Shown in pieces: positions 53,720 through 61,933 of a DNA stretch of 64,000 nt (position 1 is the stretch's first letter; every line of letters starts with the position of its first letter). Origin of the DNA: Sphingomonadales bacterium (lineage in GTDB: Bacteria; Bacteroidota; Bacteroidia; Flavobacteriales_D; Crocinitomicaceae); assembly GCA_016872115.1 (NCBI GenBank), contig VHBC01000001.1, forward strand, positions 124,001 through 188,000, given 5' to 3'. A program made the position numbers and the translations under genes. The notes beneath the pieces are model-generated. The model was not told the DNA's origin, did not search any database, and saw nothing but the letters and a program-made list of their open reading frames with translations.

Positions 53720-55362
53720 TGATCTGCTAATAAAGAAACTGCATTGGCCAAAGCCGCTTCAGAAATGATTTCCCCACTTAATAAACGCGCAATTTCTTGC
53801 GTACGTTCAACTTGTGAAAGGGCACTTACTCTGGTTTGCATGCGTTTATTGACAACCGTTTTCTGCACTAAAAAATGATGAACAGCCTTGGCCGCTACTT
53901 GAGGTAAATGCGAAATAGCCATGCATTGACCGTTTTGGGCCATCTCGTTAAGCAATCTTCCTATTTTTAAGGCGACGTCGCCTGAGACACCTGTGTCAAT
54001 TTCATCAAAAATGATGGTTGGCAAGGCCTTTTTCTCAGAAACCATTTTTTGCAAAGCCAGCATGAGTCTCGAGAGCTCCCCTCCACTTGCAGCCCGTTCT
54101 ACTGGAACAGGTTGGTGTCCAAGGTTAGCCGAGAAGAGCATTTCTATGTCCGAACAACCATTTTGATTGAGTTGGTCGGTTTGTTCCAATTCAAAAGACA
54201 AGGTTGTATTGGGTAATTTGAGCTCGTCTAATATTTGCTGTAGTTGTGCAGCGAGCGCACTTACACCAACTACTCTACTTTGGTGTAAGGCAAGTGCTGC
54301 TGCCCATAATTGTTGTTGAAGCACCGCTAATTCTTTATCAAAGTTTTTCAGACTTTCCTGCTGCTCATGCAGGGTTTGAGCTTGGTTACTCAGTTGCTTT
54401 TGAATGTCAATTAATGCCGCGATGTCATGTGCTTTGTGTTTGTGTAGTGCTGAATTAATTTTGTCTTGAAGTGCCTCTAAAGCTGGAAGTTGGCTTGGGT
54501 CTAAATCCTGAGTGCTAGACCTCAAGGCGTCTCTTGAAAGTTCTTTAAGCTCAATGAGTAGCTCGGCTAATCTTTCGGCAAAACCCGCCATTTGAGCGTC
54601 GATGTGCTTGACTTTATCTAAAATAAGCTTGCGTTGGTACAGCGCTGCGTATGGGCCGTTGTCATCCTGCAAGGATTCCAGTGCAGACTGCGCCTCCTGG
54701 AGCTGCGCCGCATTGGCATAGCGCTCTATCTCATTTTCTAGACCCTGAATTTTAGGATCGTGGAGTTGCAAGGCGACTAATTCTTCTAATAAAAAATCAT
54801 TGTAATCTTGCTGGGCACAATCTTGCTCGTATTTGGCGCGCATGTGTTCCAATTCTTTTTGTTTAAGTTGGAAGGATTTGAATGCCCTTGCAAAATCTAA
54901 TTGTTGTTCCTGAAGGCCGAGAAGTACATCAACAAGTTGTAATTGAAAAGTCTTTGACTTGAGTTCAAGTGTGTTGTATTGAGAATGTATTTGCAGTAGA
55001 TTGCTGGTAAGCAGTTTAAGCACTTGCAAAGAGACGGGTGTGTCATTGATAAAAGCCCGAGACTTCCCTTCCGCAGCAAGCTCTCTTCTAATTAGGGTTT
55101 GTGGTTCATAATCGAGGTCATGTTGCTCAAAAAAAGGTAGGAGCGATTGGGGCAAATCAAAAATTGCCTCGACAATGGCCTTTTTAGCTCCCGGAGCCAA
55201 AACACTCAGGTCGGCTCGTTCACCGAGTATGAGTTGTGTGGCCGAAAGAATAATAGATTTTCCGGAACCAGTTTCACCTGTAAAAACGGTGAAACCGTTT
55301 TGAAAATCGAGCTGAACAGCATCGATGAGTGCAAAGTGCTGAATACGAAGCGAACGAAGCAT
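53716..55362 (-). CDS. recN: DNA repair protein RecN
   Basis: SMC-like ATPase for double-strand break repair. 548 residues with N-terminal Walker A GETGSGKSIILSATQLILGE, a long coiled coil (about 150-370), the ABC signature SGGELSRLMLAL (about 427), and Walker B IIFDEIDTGVSGDVA. The start overlaps the stop of the DUF4835 gene by one base (TAATG). Confidence 0.97.
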   Translation of the reverse strand: MLRSLRIQHFALIDAVQLDFQNGFTVFTGETGSGKSIILSATQLILGERADLSVLAPGAKKAIVEAIFDLPQSLLPFFEQHDLDYEPQTLIRRELAAEGKSRAFINDTPVSLQVLKLLTSNLLQIHSQYNTLELKSKTFQLQLVDVLLGLQEQQLDFARAFKSFQLKQKELEHMRAKYEQDCAQQDYNDFLLEELVALQLHDPKIQGLENEIERYANAAQLQEAQSALESLQDDNGPYAALYQRKLILDKVKHIDAQMAGFAERLAELLIELKELSRDALRSSTQDLDPSQLPALEALQDKINSALHKHKAHDIAALIDIQKQLSNQAQTLHEQQESLKNFDKELAVLQQQLWAAALALHQSRVVGVSALAAQLQQILDELKLPNTTLSFELEQTDQLNQNGCSDIEMLFSANLGHQPVPVERAASGGELSRLMLALQKMVSEKKALPTIIFDEIDTGVSGDVALKIGRLLNEMAQNGQCMAISHLPQVAAKAVHHFLVQKTVVNKRMQTRVSALSQVERTQEIARLLSGEIISEAALANAVSLLADQ

Positions 55363-56267
55363 TAGTCGAGAATTGTAGTGTAACTCGTAGCGTTAGCTGG
55401 ATCAAGTTTCTTTAAAAGATTGACTAAATCTTGTTTGTCCTTGAGTTCAGAGTCGGAGAAAATATTTTTAAGCTCGGTGGTTTTACCGAATAAAAAGCTC
55501 ACAATATTGACAGTATTTGGCCTGGTTGCCATAATAGGACTCAATAAATTAAGTGCCATTGAAATGGCTTTTTTTCCTTCTTCTTTTTTGTCGTAAAGTT
55601 GGTCTAGACCAAGACGGTGGTACTGATAAAGGCAAACGCGATAGGGTTCGAAAACAGGTTGCAACATGTTGTCGGCCAAATAAAAACGGTTGCGTTTGCT
55701 GCTTTCAGATGACTTCCAACCTGCTGCGCCGCCTGTTTGGGCCAAAGTGACAATTTGCAGCGCTTCTTGAAAATAAGGGGTACCCCCTTTCAGAGAAAAC
55801 GAATCGTAGTCCATGCCGATGATAAAATAGGCATAAAATGCCAGGATTGAAGTCAGGTTATCTCGGTACTGATTTGGGACGTAATTCAAAACTGCGCCTC
55901 TAGAAAAAGTAGCTTGAAAGTTTTCGTCTTGGAAATTAAAAAGTGTAGAATTGTAATTGCTGTTAAAGGCAGGACGAACACTAGAAACTTGGATATCGCC
56001 TCTGTATGCTCCTGTGGATGGAATTTCGCGGATTTGGATTTGGATATTGCAATTGATGCGTTCTTCTATCTTGAACTTGTCTTTGGTCCAGACGGTGTTG
56101 TTCATGATTTCGGTGATGCTCTGCTTCATCTGATTGATGATCTCCTGTTCGGTGGAACTCACCTCTACTTTGTTGTCAACAACAATATTCACCTGACAAT
56201 TGAGTTCTTGTGCAGTTAAATGCGGACAAATCAATAAAACTACTATTAAAAAAAATGACTTTTTCAT
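55362..56267 (-). CDS. DUF4835 family exported protein
   Basis: 301 residues of the Bacteroidota DUF4835 family: a signal peptide ending in LTAQ, ELNCQVNIVVDNKVEVSSTE, and the mid-region YNSTLFNFQDENFQATFSRGAV. The C-terminal third is helical. The gene order coaBC-DUF4835-recN recurs in this phylum, suggesting linked expression. No function is known. Confidence 0.9.
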   Translation of the reverse strand: MKKSFFLIVVLLICPHLTAQELNCQVNIVVDNKVEVSSTEQEIINQMKQSITEIMNNTVWTKDKFKIEERINCNIQIQIREIPSTGAYRGDIQVSSVRPAFNSNYNSTLFNFQDENFQATFSRGAVLNYVPNQYRDNLTSILAFYAYFIIGMDYDSFSLKGGTPYFQEALQIVTLAQTGGAAGWKSSESSKRNRFYLADNMLQPVFEPYRVCLYQYHRLGLDQLYDKKEEGKKAISMALNLLSPIMATRPNTVNIVSFLFGKTTELKNIFSDSELKDKQDLVNLLKKLDPANATSYTTILD

Positions 56268-57460
56268 GCGTTGGCGTCAAGGTAATGGATCAAGGCTTGG
56301 GCAGTCTCTGGCTTACTTAAAAGAGGTAAGTCCAGTCGCTTTTCGTCTTGGTCGAAGATACTAATTTTATTGGTTGGCGCGGCAAAGCCACTTACTCCGT
56401 CTTGTTGTTCATTCAAGACAAGGAAATCAAGTTTTTTATACCGCAATTTATTTAACGCATTTTGTTCAGAATTATTGGTTTCGAGCGCAAAACCCACGAC
56501 TATTTGAGAGGTTTTGTTTGCCGCTGCCCAAGTAAGTACATCGGGATTTTTAATAAGGTCTAACTGAAGGCTATCATCATTTTTTTTGATTTTTTGCGTA
56601 GCAAGCTCTTTTGGTCTGTAGTCGGCCACCGCTGCACTGAAAATGCCGTGTGTAGCCCAAGACCAATGCGCCTGAACGGCCTCAAATAATTGTTGGGCTG
56701 TTGTAATCGAGACCGAACGTAAATTCGGGTGGGCTAAGGAAAGTTGTGTTGGCCCCGAAATGAGTAAAACTTCGTGGCCAACCTCAAGCGCAGCGGCAGC
56801 GAGTGCAAAACCCATTTGACCCGTCGAATGATTGCTTAAATAACGCACTGGATCGATGGGTTCTTGGGTCGGGCCAGCTGTAATGAGGATACGTTTTTGA
56901 GCTTCCGTTTTTTTGGATGTTGTATTAAAAAAAGACTGCAGATAAGCAAGTATATTTTCGGGTTCTTCCATCCTGCCATGCCCTTCCAAGCCGCTTGCTA
57001 AAGCGCCGAAAGTTGCTGGAATTACCCAGACGCGGTCTTCTTGCAATTGCGCTAAATTGCGCTTGAAACTTGGGTGCTGATACATGTCGAGATCCATGGC
57101 AGGCGCTACCACACAAGGACATTTCAAGGATAAATAAGTAGCCAGCAACAAGTTGTCACAGGCGCCACTAGCCATTTTGGAAAGTGTATTGGCTGTAGCT
57201 GGCGCAATGAGCATGACGTCGGCCCATAAACTGAGCTCGACATGATTGGTCCAAACACCGGTGTCTTTGTTCCAAAATTCAATGTGAACAGGTTGTTCAC
57301 TGAGCGTAGCCAAGACCAAGGGGCTGACGAAGTCGGCTGCAGACGGCGTGAGGACACAACGTACTTCGGCACCTTGCTTTTTGAGTAAGCGAACGAGAAT
57401 AGGAATTTTGTAGGCAGCTATACCTCCTGAAATGCCAAGAAGGATCCGCTTGCCGCGCAT
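56264..57460 (-). CDS. coaBC: Bifunctional phosphopantothenoylcysteine decarboxylase / phosphopantothenate-cysteine ligase
   Basis: Coenzyme A synthesis. 398 residues: an N-terminal flavoprotein (CoaC) domain with LLGISGGIAAYKIPILVRLL, LIAPATANTLSKMASGACDNL and AMDLDMYQHP, then the ligase (CoaB) domain from about residue 188 with ITAGPTQEPIDPVRYLSNHSTGQMG-type nucleotide binding and KIKKNDDSLQLDLIKNPDVL. Its ATG is one base after the rpoZ stop; its stop overlaps the DUF4835 ATG. Confidence 0.97.
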   Translation of the reverse strand: MRGKRILLGISGGIAAYKIPILVRLLKKQGAEVRCVLTPSAADFVSPLVLATLSEQPVHIEFWNKDTGVWTNHVELSLWADVMLIAPATANTLSKMASGACDNLLLATYLSLKCPCVVAPAMDLDMYQHPSFKRNLAQLQEDRVWVIPATFGALASGLEGHGRMEEPENILAYLQSFFNTTSKKTEAQKRILITAGPTQEPIDPVRYLSNHSTGQMGFALAAAALEVGHEVLLISGPTQLSLAHPNLRSVSITTAQQLFEAVQAHWSWATHGIFSAAVADYRPKELATQKIKKNDDSLQLDLIKNPDVLTWAAANKTSQIVVGFALETNNSEQNALNKLRYKKLDFLVLNEQQDGVSGFAAPTNKISIFDQDEKRLDLPLLSKPETAQALIHYLDANA

Positions 57461-57461
57461 A

Positions 57462-57785
57462 TTATTGCAAAGACTCTGGTTTGCGAAGATAGATTTTTTC
57501 TTCTAACAACTCTTGCATGGCAATTGCTGTAGGCTTCGGCATTTTTTCGTAATGCTTTGAGATTTCAATTTGCTCGCGGTTTTCGAAAACCTCTTCAAGG
57601 TTGTCAGTGTGCGTTGCAAATTCTTGCAATTTTTGAGTCAACTCTTCTTTGAGTTCTGTAGAAATTTGATTGGCTCTTTTAGAAATAGCAACCAAAGACT
57701 CGTAGATATTACCTGTTTTTTCTTCTAACATAATGGTATCGCGGGTAACTGTGGTACGTTCTGCAGAGATGTTTTTGAAACTCAT
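57462..57785 (-). CDS. rpoZ: RNA polymerase omega subunit, Bacteroidota type
   Basis: 107 residues from the ATG 57783-57785, typical of the phylum's divergent omega proteins. NIYESLVAISKRANQISTELKEEL corresponds to the helix that binds the beta-prime subunit, and a charged C-terminal tail follows. The longer frame to 57812 overlaps bamD. Position between bamD and coaBC matches the conserved Bacteroidota order. Confidence 0.88.
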   Translation of the reverse strand: MSFKNISAERTTVTRDTIMLEEKTGNIYESLVAISKRANQISTELKEELTQKLQEFATHTDNLEEVFENREQIEISKHYEKMPKPTAIAMQELLEEKIYLRKPESLQ

Positions 57786-57795
57786 TGTATGGACT

Positions 57796-58575
57796 TTATT
57801 GGTTTTTTTCAAGCGCTGCGATGTAAGCTTCCAATTCTTTTAAATATGAAGAACTTGCATAGCGAAGTGCAAAGTTACGGAATCTTTCGTTAGTTTGGGC
57901 GCTGCGCTCACTTTTTTTACTTTCGATACTGTTGATGGTCATGAAATAAGAATTCTTGACAAGGATATAATGTGCTTTCTCAACAAACTGAGAGCGGCTG
58001 TAATTTTCCAAAAATGCCTCAGCAGAAGCTACTGCAGCTTTATAGTTCTGGGTGCGGTCGTAGAGTTCAACGGCATCAAAGGCTTTGCGCTCCAATTTAA
58101 AATGCAGTTGATCGATGATTTGGTTGCAAGTATCTACTAAATAAGAACCGGGATAACGGTCCACAAATTGCTGCACATTACTGATTGCTAGTTCTGTTTC
58201 TGTCTGATCAAGTGAATATTCTGGCGAATTTTTTACTGAACACATCGCAATCATGAATAACACTTCCTCAGATTTATTGCTGTAAGGAAAGCGCTGCATG
58301 TAAGAACTGTAATAATACTGCGCCATGTAGTAGTCTTCAATTTCGTAATAGGACTGAGCCATACGGTAATACGACAATTCACCTTCACCAGATTTGGGCG
58401 CGTGCTGATAAATTTGTTCGTAAAGCACGATAGCTTTACTGAATTCTTTTTGATCGTAGAGTTCGTTGGCACTCACAAACTTTTGACTGTAATCAGAACC
58501 TTTAACGATTTTGGCATAATTAGAACAGGCGCTAAGGCCGAAAGCAAAGACTAAGAAAAGCAATAGTTTTTTCAT
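57796..58575 (-). CDS. bamD: Outer membrane assembly lipoprotein BamD
   Basis: 259-residue lipoprotein of the BAM complex that folds outer-membrane beta-barrel proteins. The signal ends in lipobox SACS. The body contains TPR helices: SANELYDQKEFSKAIVLYEQIY, YYMAQYYYSSYMQRFPYSNKSEEVLF and the FLENYSRSQFVEKAHYIL segment. Located after the M23/LysM peptidase gene, one base apart, in a large operon. Confidence 0.93.
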   Translation of the reverse strand: MKKLLLFLVFAFGLSACSNYAKIVKGSDYSQKFVSANELYDQKEFSKAIVLYEQIYQHAPKSGEGELSYYRMAQSYYEIEDYYMAQYYYSSYMQRFPYSNKSEEVLFMIAMCSVKNSPEYSLDQTETELAISNVQQFVDRYPGSYLVDTCNQIIDQLHFKLERKAFDAVELYDRTQNYKAAVASAEAFLENYSRSQFVEKAHYILVKNSYFMTINSIESKKSERSAQTNERFRNFALRYASSSYLKELEAYIAALEKNQ

Positions 58576-58576
58576 A

Positions 58577-59533
58577 TTATTTGACTCTTAGACTACGGCC
58601 TAATTGGAGTACTGTAGTAGGTTTGATACCGTTTAACTGACATAATTTAGCAACGGTTGTTCCGTTTCGTGCGGCAATTTCAGTGAGGGTATCACCTGGG
58701 CGCACTTTGTAGTAACGCACTTGCGGCGTACGGACAACAACAGGCGCCTGGACAACTTCGGCCGGATGATCTTCGTAGTAATCTGTAGGTTTGGCACCAG
58801 GTCTAAATAAACCTCTGTGAACAAAAAGATTCTCGCTTTTGAGTTCTTTAGCCGCGAAATCAATAATCTCTTCAGGGTTTATGGGCGCATCATAAAAACG
58901 AATTTCAAAATGCAAATGCGAACCATAGGAGCGACCGGTGTTGCCACCAAGTCCAATTGGCTCACCAGCTACGATATCTTGATCTGGATAGACCAAAAAT
59001 TTACTCAAGTGTGCATAGAGCGTTTCCAAACCGTTAGGATGACGGATGATCACCAAATTACCATATCCGCCGTCATTGTATTTGGCGTAGCGCACTTTAC
59101 CTGACCAAGTTGCGTATATGGTGTCTCCTGTTTCCAAATCGATGTCGATACCGTTGTGGTTTCTTCCATTACGAGGACCGTAGCGAGAAGTAACAATACC
59201 TGGAGCCGGCATATGAAAATGTTGGTCAGTTTCGTTGTTGACACAAAGCCAAAGGGTATCTTTTAGTTTACCCATGTCATTGCGACTTGTAAAACAAACT
59301 TCGTTGCTCCACGGATGGTTGAAACTGGGGTCTTGTGCTTTCATTTGGTCATGAATGCGTGGGTTCATGATACCATCAAAGGTTGAAACTTGAAGAAAAG
59401 ACCACGTTTTATTGCTGTACAAAACGACTTTACCAGCCGCCGTTTCTATTGTATCTAGTGCGCGTTGTGCACGCAGCTGAAAGCCAAACACACAAAACAT
59501 TAAAATAAAATAGAAAGACAGTTTCAAAATCAA
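58577..59533 (-). CDS. M23 peptidase with C-terminal LysM domain
   Basis: 318 residues: signal peptide ending in LRAQ, an M23 (lysostaphin-type) endopeptidase domain at about residues 110-230 with zinc ligands in RNHNGIDIDLETGD and SYGSHLHFEIRFYD, and one LysM domain at the C-terminus (YYKVRPGDTLTEIAARNGTT). It should cut peptidoglycan cross-bridges in the periplasm. The start is TTG: either 59533 or 59527. The second gives MKLSFYF, a better signal start. A TAAATTTG element at 59545-59552 precedes it. Confidence 0.92.
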   Translation of the reverse strand: MILKLSFYFILMFCVFGFQLRAQRALDTIETAAGKVVLYSNKTWSFLQVSTFDGIMNPRIHDQMKAQDPSFNHPWSNEVCFTSRNDMGKLKDTLWLCVNNETDQHFHMPAPGIVTSRYGPRNGRNHNGIDIDLETGDTIYATWSGKVRYAKYNDGGYGNLVIIRHPNGLETLYAHLSKFLVYPDQDIVAGEPIGLGGNTGRSYGSHLHFEIRFYDAPINPEEIIDFAAKELKSENLFVHRGLFRPGAKPTDYYEDHPAEVVQAPVVVRTPQVRYYKVRPGDTLTEIAARNGTTVAKLCQLNGIKPTTVLQLGRSLRVK

Positions 59534-59544
59534 AATTTACGTTG

Positions 59545-59552
59545 CAAATTTA
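59545..59552 (-). promoter_or_regulatory. -7 promoter element of M23-bamD-recN operon
   Basis: TAAATTTG on the minus strand, 11 bases before the first TTG. It is in the 27-base gap after the FKBP lipoprotein gene, so it probably starts the transcript running through bamD, rpoZ, coaBC, DUF4835, recN and GSCFA. Confidence 0.45.
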
Positions 59553-59560
59553 GTGATTTC

Positions 59561-60433
59561 CTATGATATGGACCTGACTCCAACAACGTCTAGTAAAAAG
59601 AAAACGGGTTCATTTGCCCCAATGGACTTACCATAACCTTTGTTGCCGTAGGCTTGTTCGGGTTGTAAAATAAGGTAATAACGCTCTCCTTGCAAGGCGT
59701 TTTTAAGAATTTTGCGCAGTCCGGGTACAGCCGTTTTTTGACCTACCACATAGCGCTGCGGAAACTTACGCGCCACAATTGCATTTGCTTTATTTGGGGT
59801 GGAAGCAACGTATTCATAGGCAATTTCTTTGGCGCCTCCTTCTTCTAAGGTAAACGGTTTGCCGTCGGCAAGCTTCCATGCCCGAATGCCATCGGAATCT
59901 ATGCTCGGCTTGATCTTCGATAATACCTTCACATAAAGCCAATTGGGCGTATTGGGCGCTAGCACATCTTTGATTCCTTTGGCACCATATGCCAAGGCTG
60001 CCGGGATTTCAATTTTAACGAAGTCCCCTACCTTGAGGTGCACAAACGCAAGATCCCAACCAGGAGTTTGCATACTGTAGCCCACCACAAACGGAATAAA
60101 CGGCATTTCAATGCGGTTGTTTCCATCGATGATTTTGCCATCGGGAGTCCCTAAGCGGTAATCGATAAGCGCCATTTCGCCAGACTTAAAGCCAGGGCCG
60201 TTTCCGCGTTCAATCCATTTAAGAACAATTCCGCTGGGTAATTTCTTGGTTTTATCTACTTTACCTTTCTCAAAATTGATAAGGTTCTTTTTGGAGCCCG
60301 CTACACTTGTATCCAGACCCGATAAATCTTGGGTGTTGGCCTTGGTAATTTGTTTTTGGTTTTTTTTTCTTTTAACGGGGTCGTTGCAAGCAAAAAAGGT
60401 GAATATCAGTGCAAAAAATAGAATGTTTTTCAT
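59561..60433 (-). CDS. FKBP-type isomerase lipoprotein with two FKBP-like domains
   Basis: 290 residues. The N-terminal signal has a lipobox FFAC (Cys16). A complete FKBP domain covers about residues 65-165 (GNGPGFKSGEMALIDYRLG, VGDFVKIEIPAALAYGAKG). A second, degenerate FKBP-like region covers about 190-290 (TAVPGLRKILKNALQGERYY, PEQAYGNKGYG). It is probably a periplasmic chaperone-isomerase tethered to a membrane. The ATG overlaps the GldI-like stop as ATGA. Confidence 0.85.
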   Translation of the reverse strand: MKNILFFALIFTFFACNDPVKRKKNQKQITKANTQDLSGLDTSVAGSKKNLINFEKGKVDKTKKLPSGIVLKWIERGNGPGFKSGEMALIDYRLGTPDGKIIDGNNRIEMPFIPFVVGYSMQTPGWDLAFVHLKVGDFVKIEIPAALAYGAKGIKDVLAPNTPNWLYVKVLSKIKPSIDSDGIRAWKLADGKPFTLEEGGAKEIAYEYVASTPNKANAIVARKFPQRYVVGQKTAVPGLRKILKNALQGERYYLILQPEQAYGNKGYGKSIGANEPVFFLLDVVGVRSIS

Positions 60434-60957
60434 TGTAAATCAATAAGTTCAAGATCGATATAGAGTATACTTTGAGGCGGAATCTTCATGCGATCCCCAA
60501 GCAAGCCATGACCCAAATAGCTAGGTAAAATGAGCTTGGCGCGCTCACCTTTGCGCAGCAATTGAAGGGCTTCGTGAATACCTGACTCCTTTTCGGAATG
60601 CGCAATAGTGATGCGTTCGATTTCTTCGGGCTTGGTTTGATAACAAATCGTGCCATCGAGTAAGCCAATCTGAAGACGAACCAGCGCCTGCTGACCATCT
60701 TTGGCCAAATGCAGTTGCTGTGGACTTTTTTGATAAATATGATAACGCAAGCCAGAAGGCGTTTTGGTCATTTTAAGCTGGGTAAAATGCGCCAAAAAGG
60801 TCTCAATTTTTAGGTTTTCTCGGATGCTCAGCTCTTGATTAAAATCGACGGAGTGGGCCGAACTCCACTTTTGTTTGTGTCGATTGGGTTCTGCGGGTCT
60901 GCGACATGCGACCAACAGCGTAAAGGATAAAAATAAAATCGATGCAATGGACTTCAT
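60430..60957 (-). CDS. gldI: GldI-like FKBP lipoprotein
   Basis: 175 residues with a lipoprotein signal (LLVACRR, Cys18) and an FKBP-type domain near residues 70-175 (LLDGTICYQTKPEEIE, ESGIHEALQLLRKGERAKL, then LPSYLGHGLLGDRMKIPPQS). The layout matches GldI of gliding flavobacteria, a lipoprotein isomerase needed for T9SS and gliding. The gene follows an nrnA-type DHH gene, a common gldI neighbourhood. Isomerase activity is inferred; catalytic aromatic residues are only partly kept. Confidence 0.7.
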   Translation of the reverse strand: MKSIASILFLSFTLLVACRRPAEPNRHKQKWSSAHSVDFNQELSIRENLKIETFLAHFTQLKMTKTPSGLRYHIYQKSPQQLHLAKDGQQALVRLQIGLLDGTICYQTKPEEIERITIAHSEKESGIHEALQLLRKGERAKLILPSYLGHGLLGDRMKIPPQSILYIDLELIDLQ

Positions 60958-60961
60958 TATC

Positions 60962-61933
60962 TTATAGTTGATCCAGAAGATTTTTTAGTTCTTGGAGCAC
61001 TTCTGTAAGCGTACCACTTGAAAAACCGCCTGCAGCGTACTGATGCCCGCCGCCGGCAAAATACTTTTGTGCAAAGGCATTGACATAGCGCCCACCTTTT
61101 GAACGAAAAGACAACTTAACCCCTTCATCGGTTTCCAAAAGAAAAACCCCTACTTCGTAACCTTCAATGGACAAAACAACATTAACCAAACCTTCGGTGT
61201 CTCCTTTTTGGTAAGCAAAACGCTTGAGTTCTTCTTTACTTAAACTGATCAGCCCAATGCGCTTATCGGCAAAGAGCTCTAGTTTTTCTGCAATTGCATA
61301 ACCGCGCAATTGCAAGCGCGTTACACTATTAACATCGTAAACGGCTTCGTGAATAAGAAAATGTTGCAAACCTGTTTGCAGCAAAGCCACCACCATTTGA
61401 TGCGTGTAGGCTGATACAGAAGGAAAGCGAAAAGAACCCGTATCGGTAACCAATCCAAGATACAAGCCCTTTGCCATAGGCTCGTTGAGCAAATGAACTA
61501 AATCGAGTTTCTCTAGGGTTTTAAAGATTACCTCAGTGGTGGAACAAGCTGCTGTGTCAGAAATCATGAGCTCACAAAAAGCAGCCGGATCCGGATGGTG
61601 ATCTAGCATGACTTTTGTTGCTGGAAAATCTGCTACAAAGGCAGACATATGCTCGCCTACTCTGCCGGGCGCGTTGTAATCAAGCGCAAAAAGGATGTTT
61701 TGTGGGTAGTGCTTTTCGGGACTAAAAACCTCCCAATTGTATCCGTTTAGAAACGGACACAAATAGGCTGCAGGCTGATCTGGAAAAACAATCAAATATT
61801 TTTTACCAAGTTGTTGGGCCAAAGCTCCCCACGCAACAACGCTACCTATCGCATCGCCATCTGGGCCTTTATGAGTGGTTATAAGCCAATTGTCTTGGCT
61901 CTTGAGTTGCGCTAAGAGATTTGTGTAAGTCAT
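60962..61933 (-). CDS. nrnA: DHH phosphoesterase, NrnA type (oligoribonuclease/pAp phosphatase)
   Basis: 323 residues of the DHH-DHHA1 family that degrade short RNA and hydrolyse pAp. Metal motifs: THKGPDGDAIGSVVAWG (about residues 20-36), FALDYNAPGRVG, KVMLDHHPDPAAF (the DHH motif, about 115), and VTDTGSFRFPSV. The DHHA1 glycine motif FAGGGHQYAAGGF is near 300. It starts immediately after the stop of the thioredoxin-like gene and is followed 4 bases later by the GldI-like gene. Confidence 0.93.
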   Translation of the reverse strand: MTYTNLLAQLKSQDNWLITTHKGPDGDAIGSVVAWGALAQQLGKKYLIVFPDQPAAYLCPFLNGYNWEVFSPEKHYPQNILFALDYNAPGRVGEHMSAFVADFPATKVMLDHHPDPAAFCELMISDTAACSTTEVIFKTLEKLDLVHLLNEPMAKGLYLGLVTDTGSFRFPSVSAYTHQMVVALLQTGLQHFLIHEAVYDVNSVTRLQLRGYAIAEKLELFADKRIGLISLSKEELKRFAYQKGDTEGLVNVVLSIEGYEVGVFLLETDEGVKLSFRSKGGRYVNAFAQKYFAGGGHQYAAGGFSSGTLTEVLQELKNLLDQL

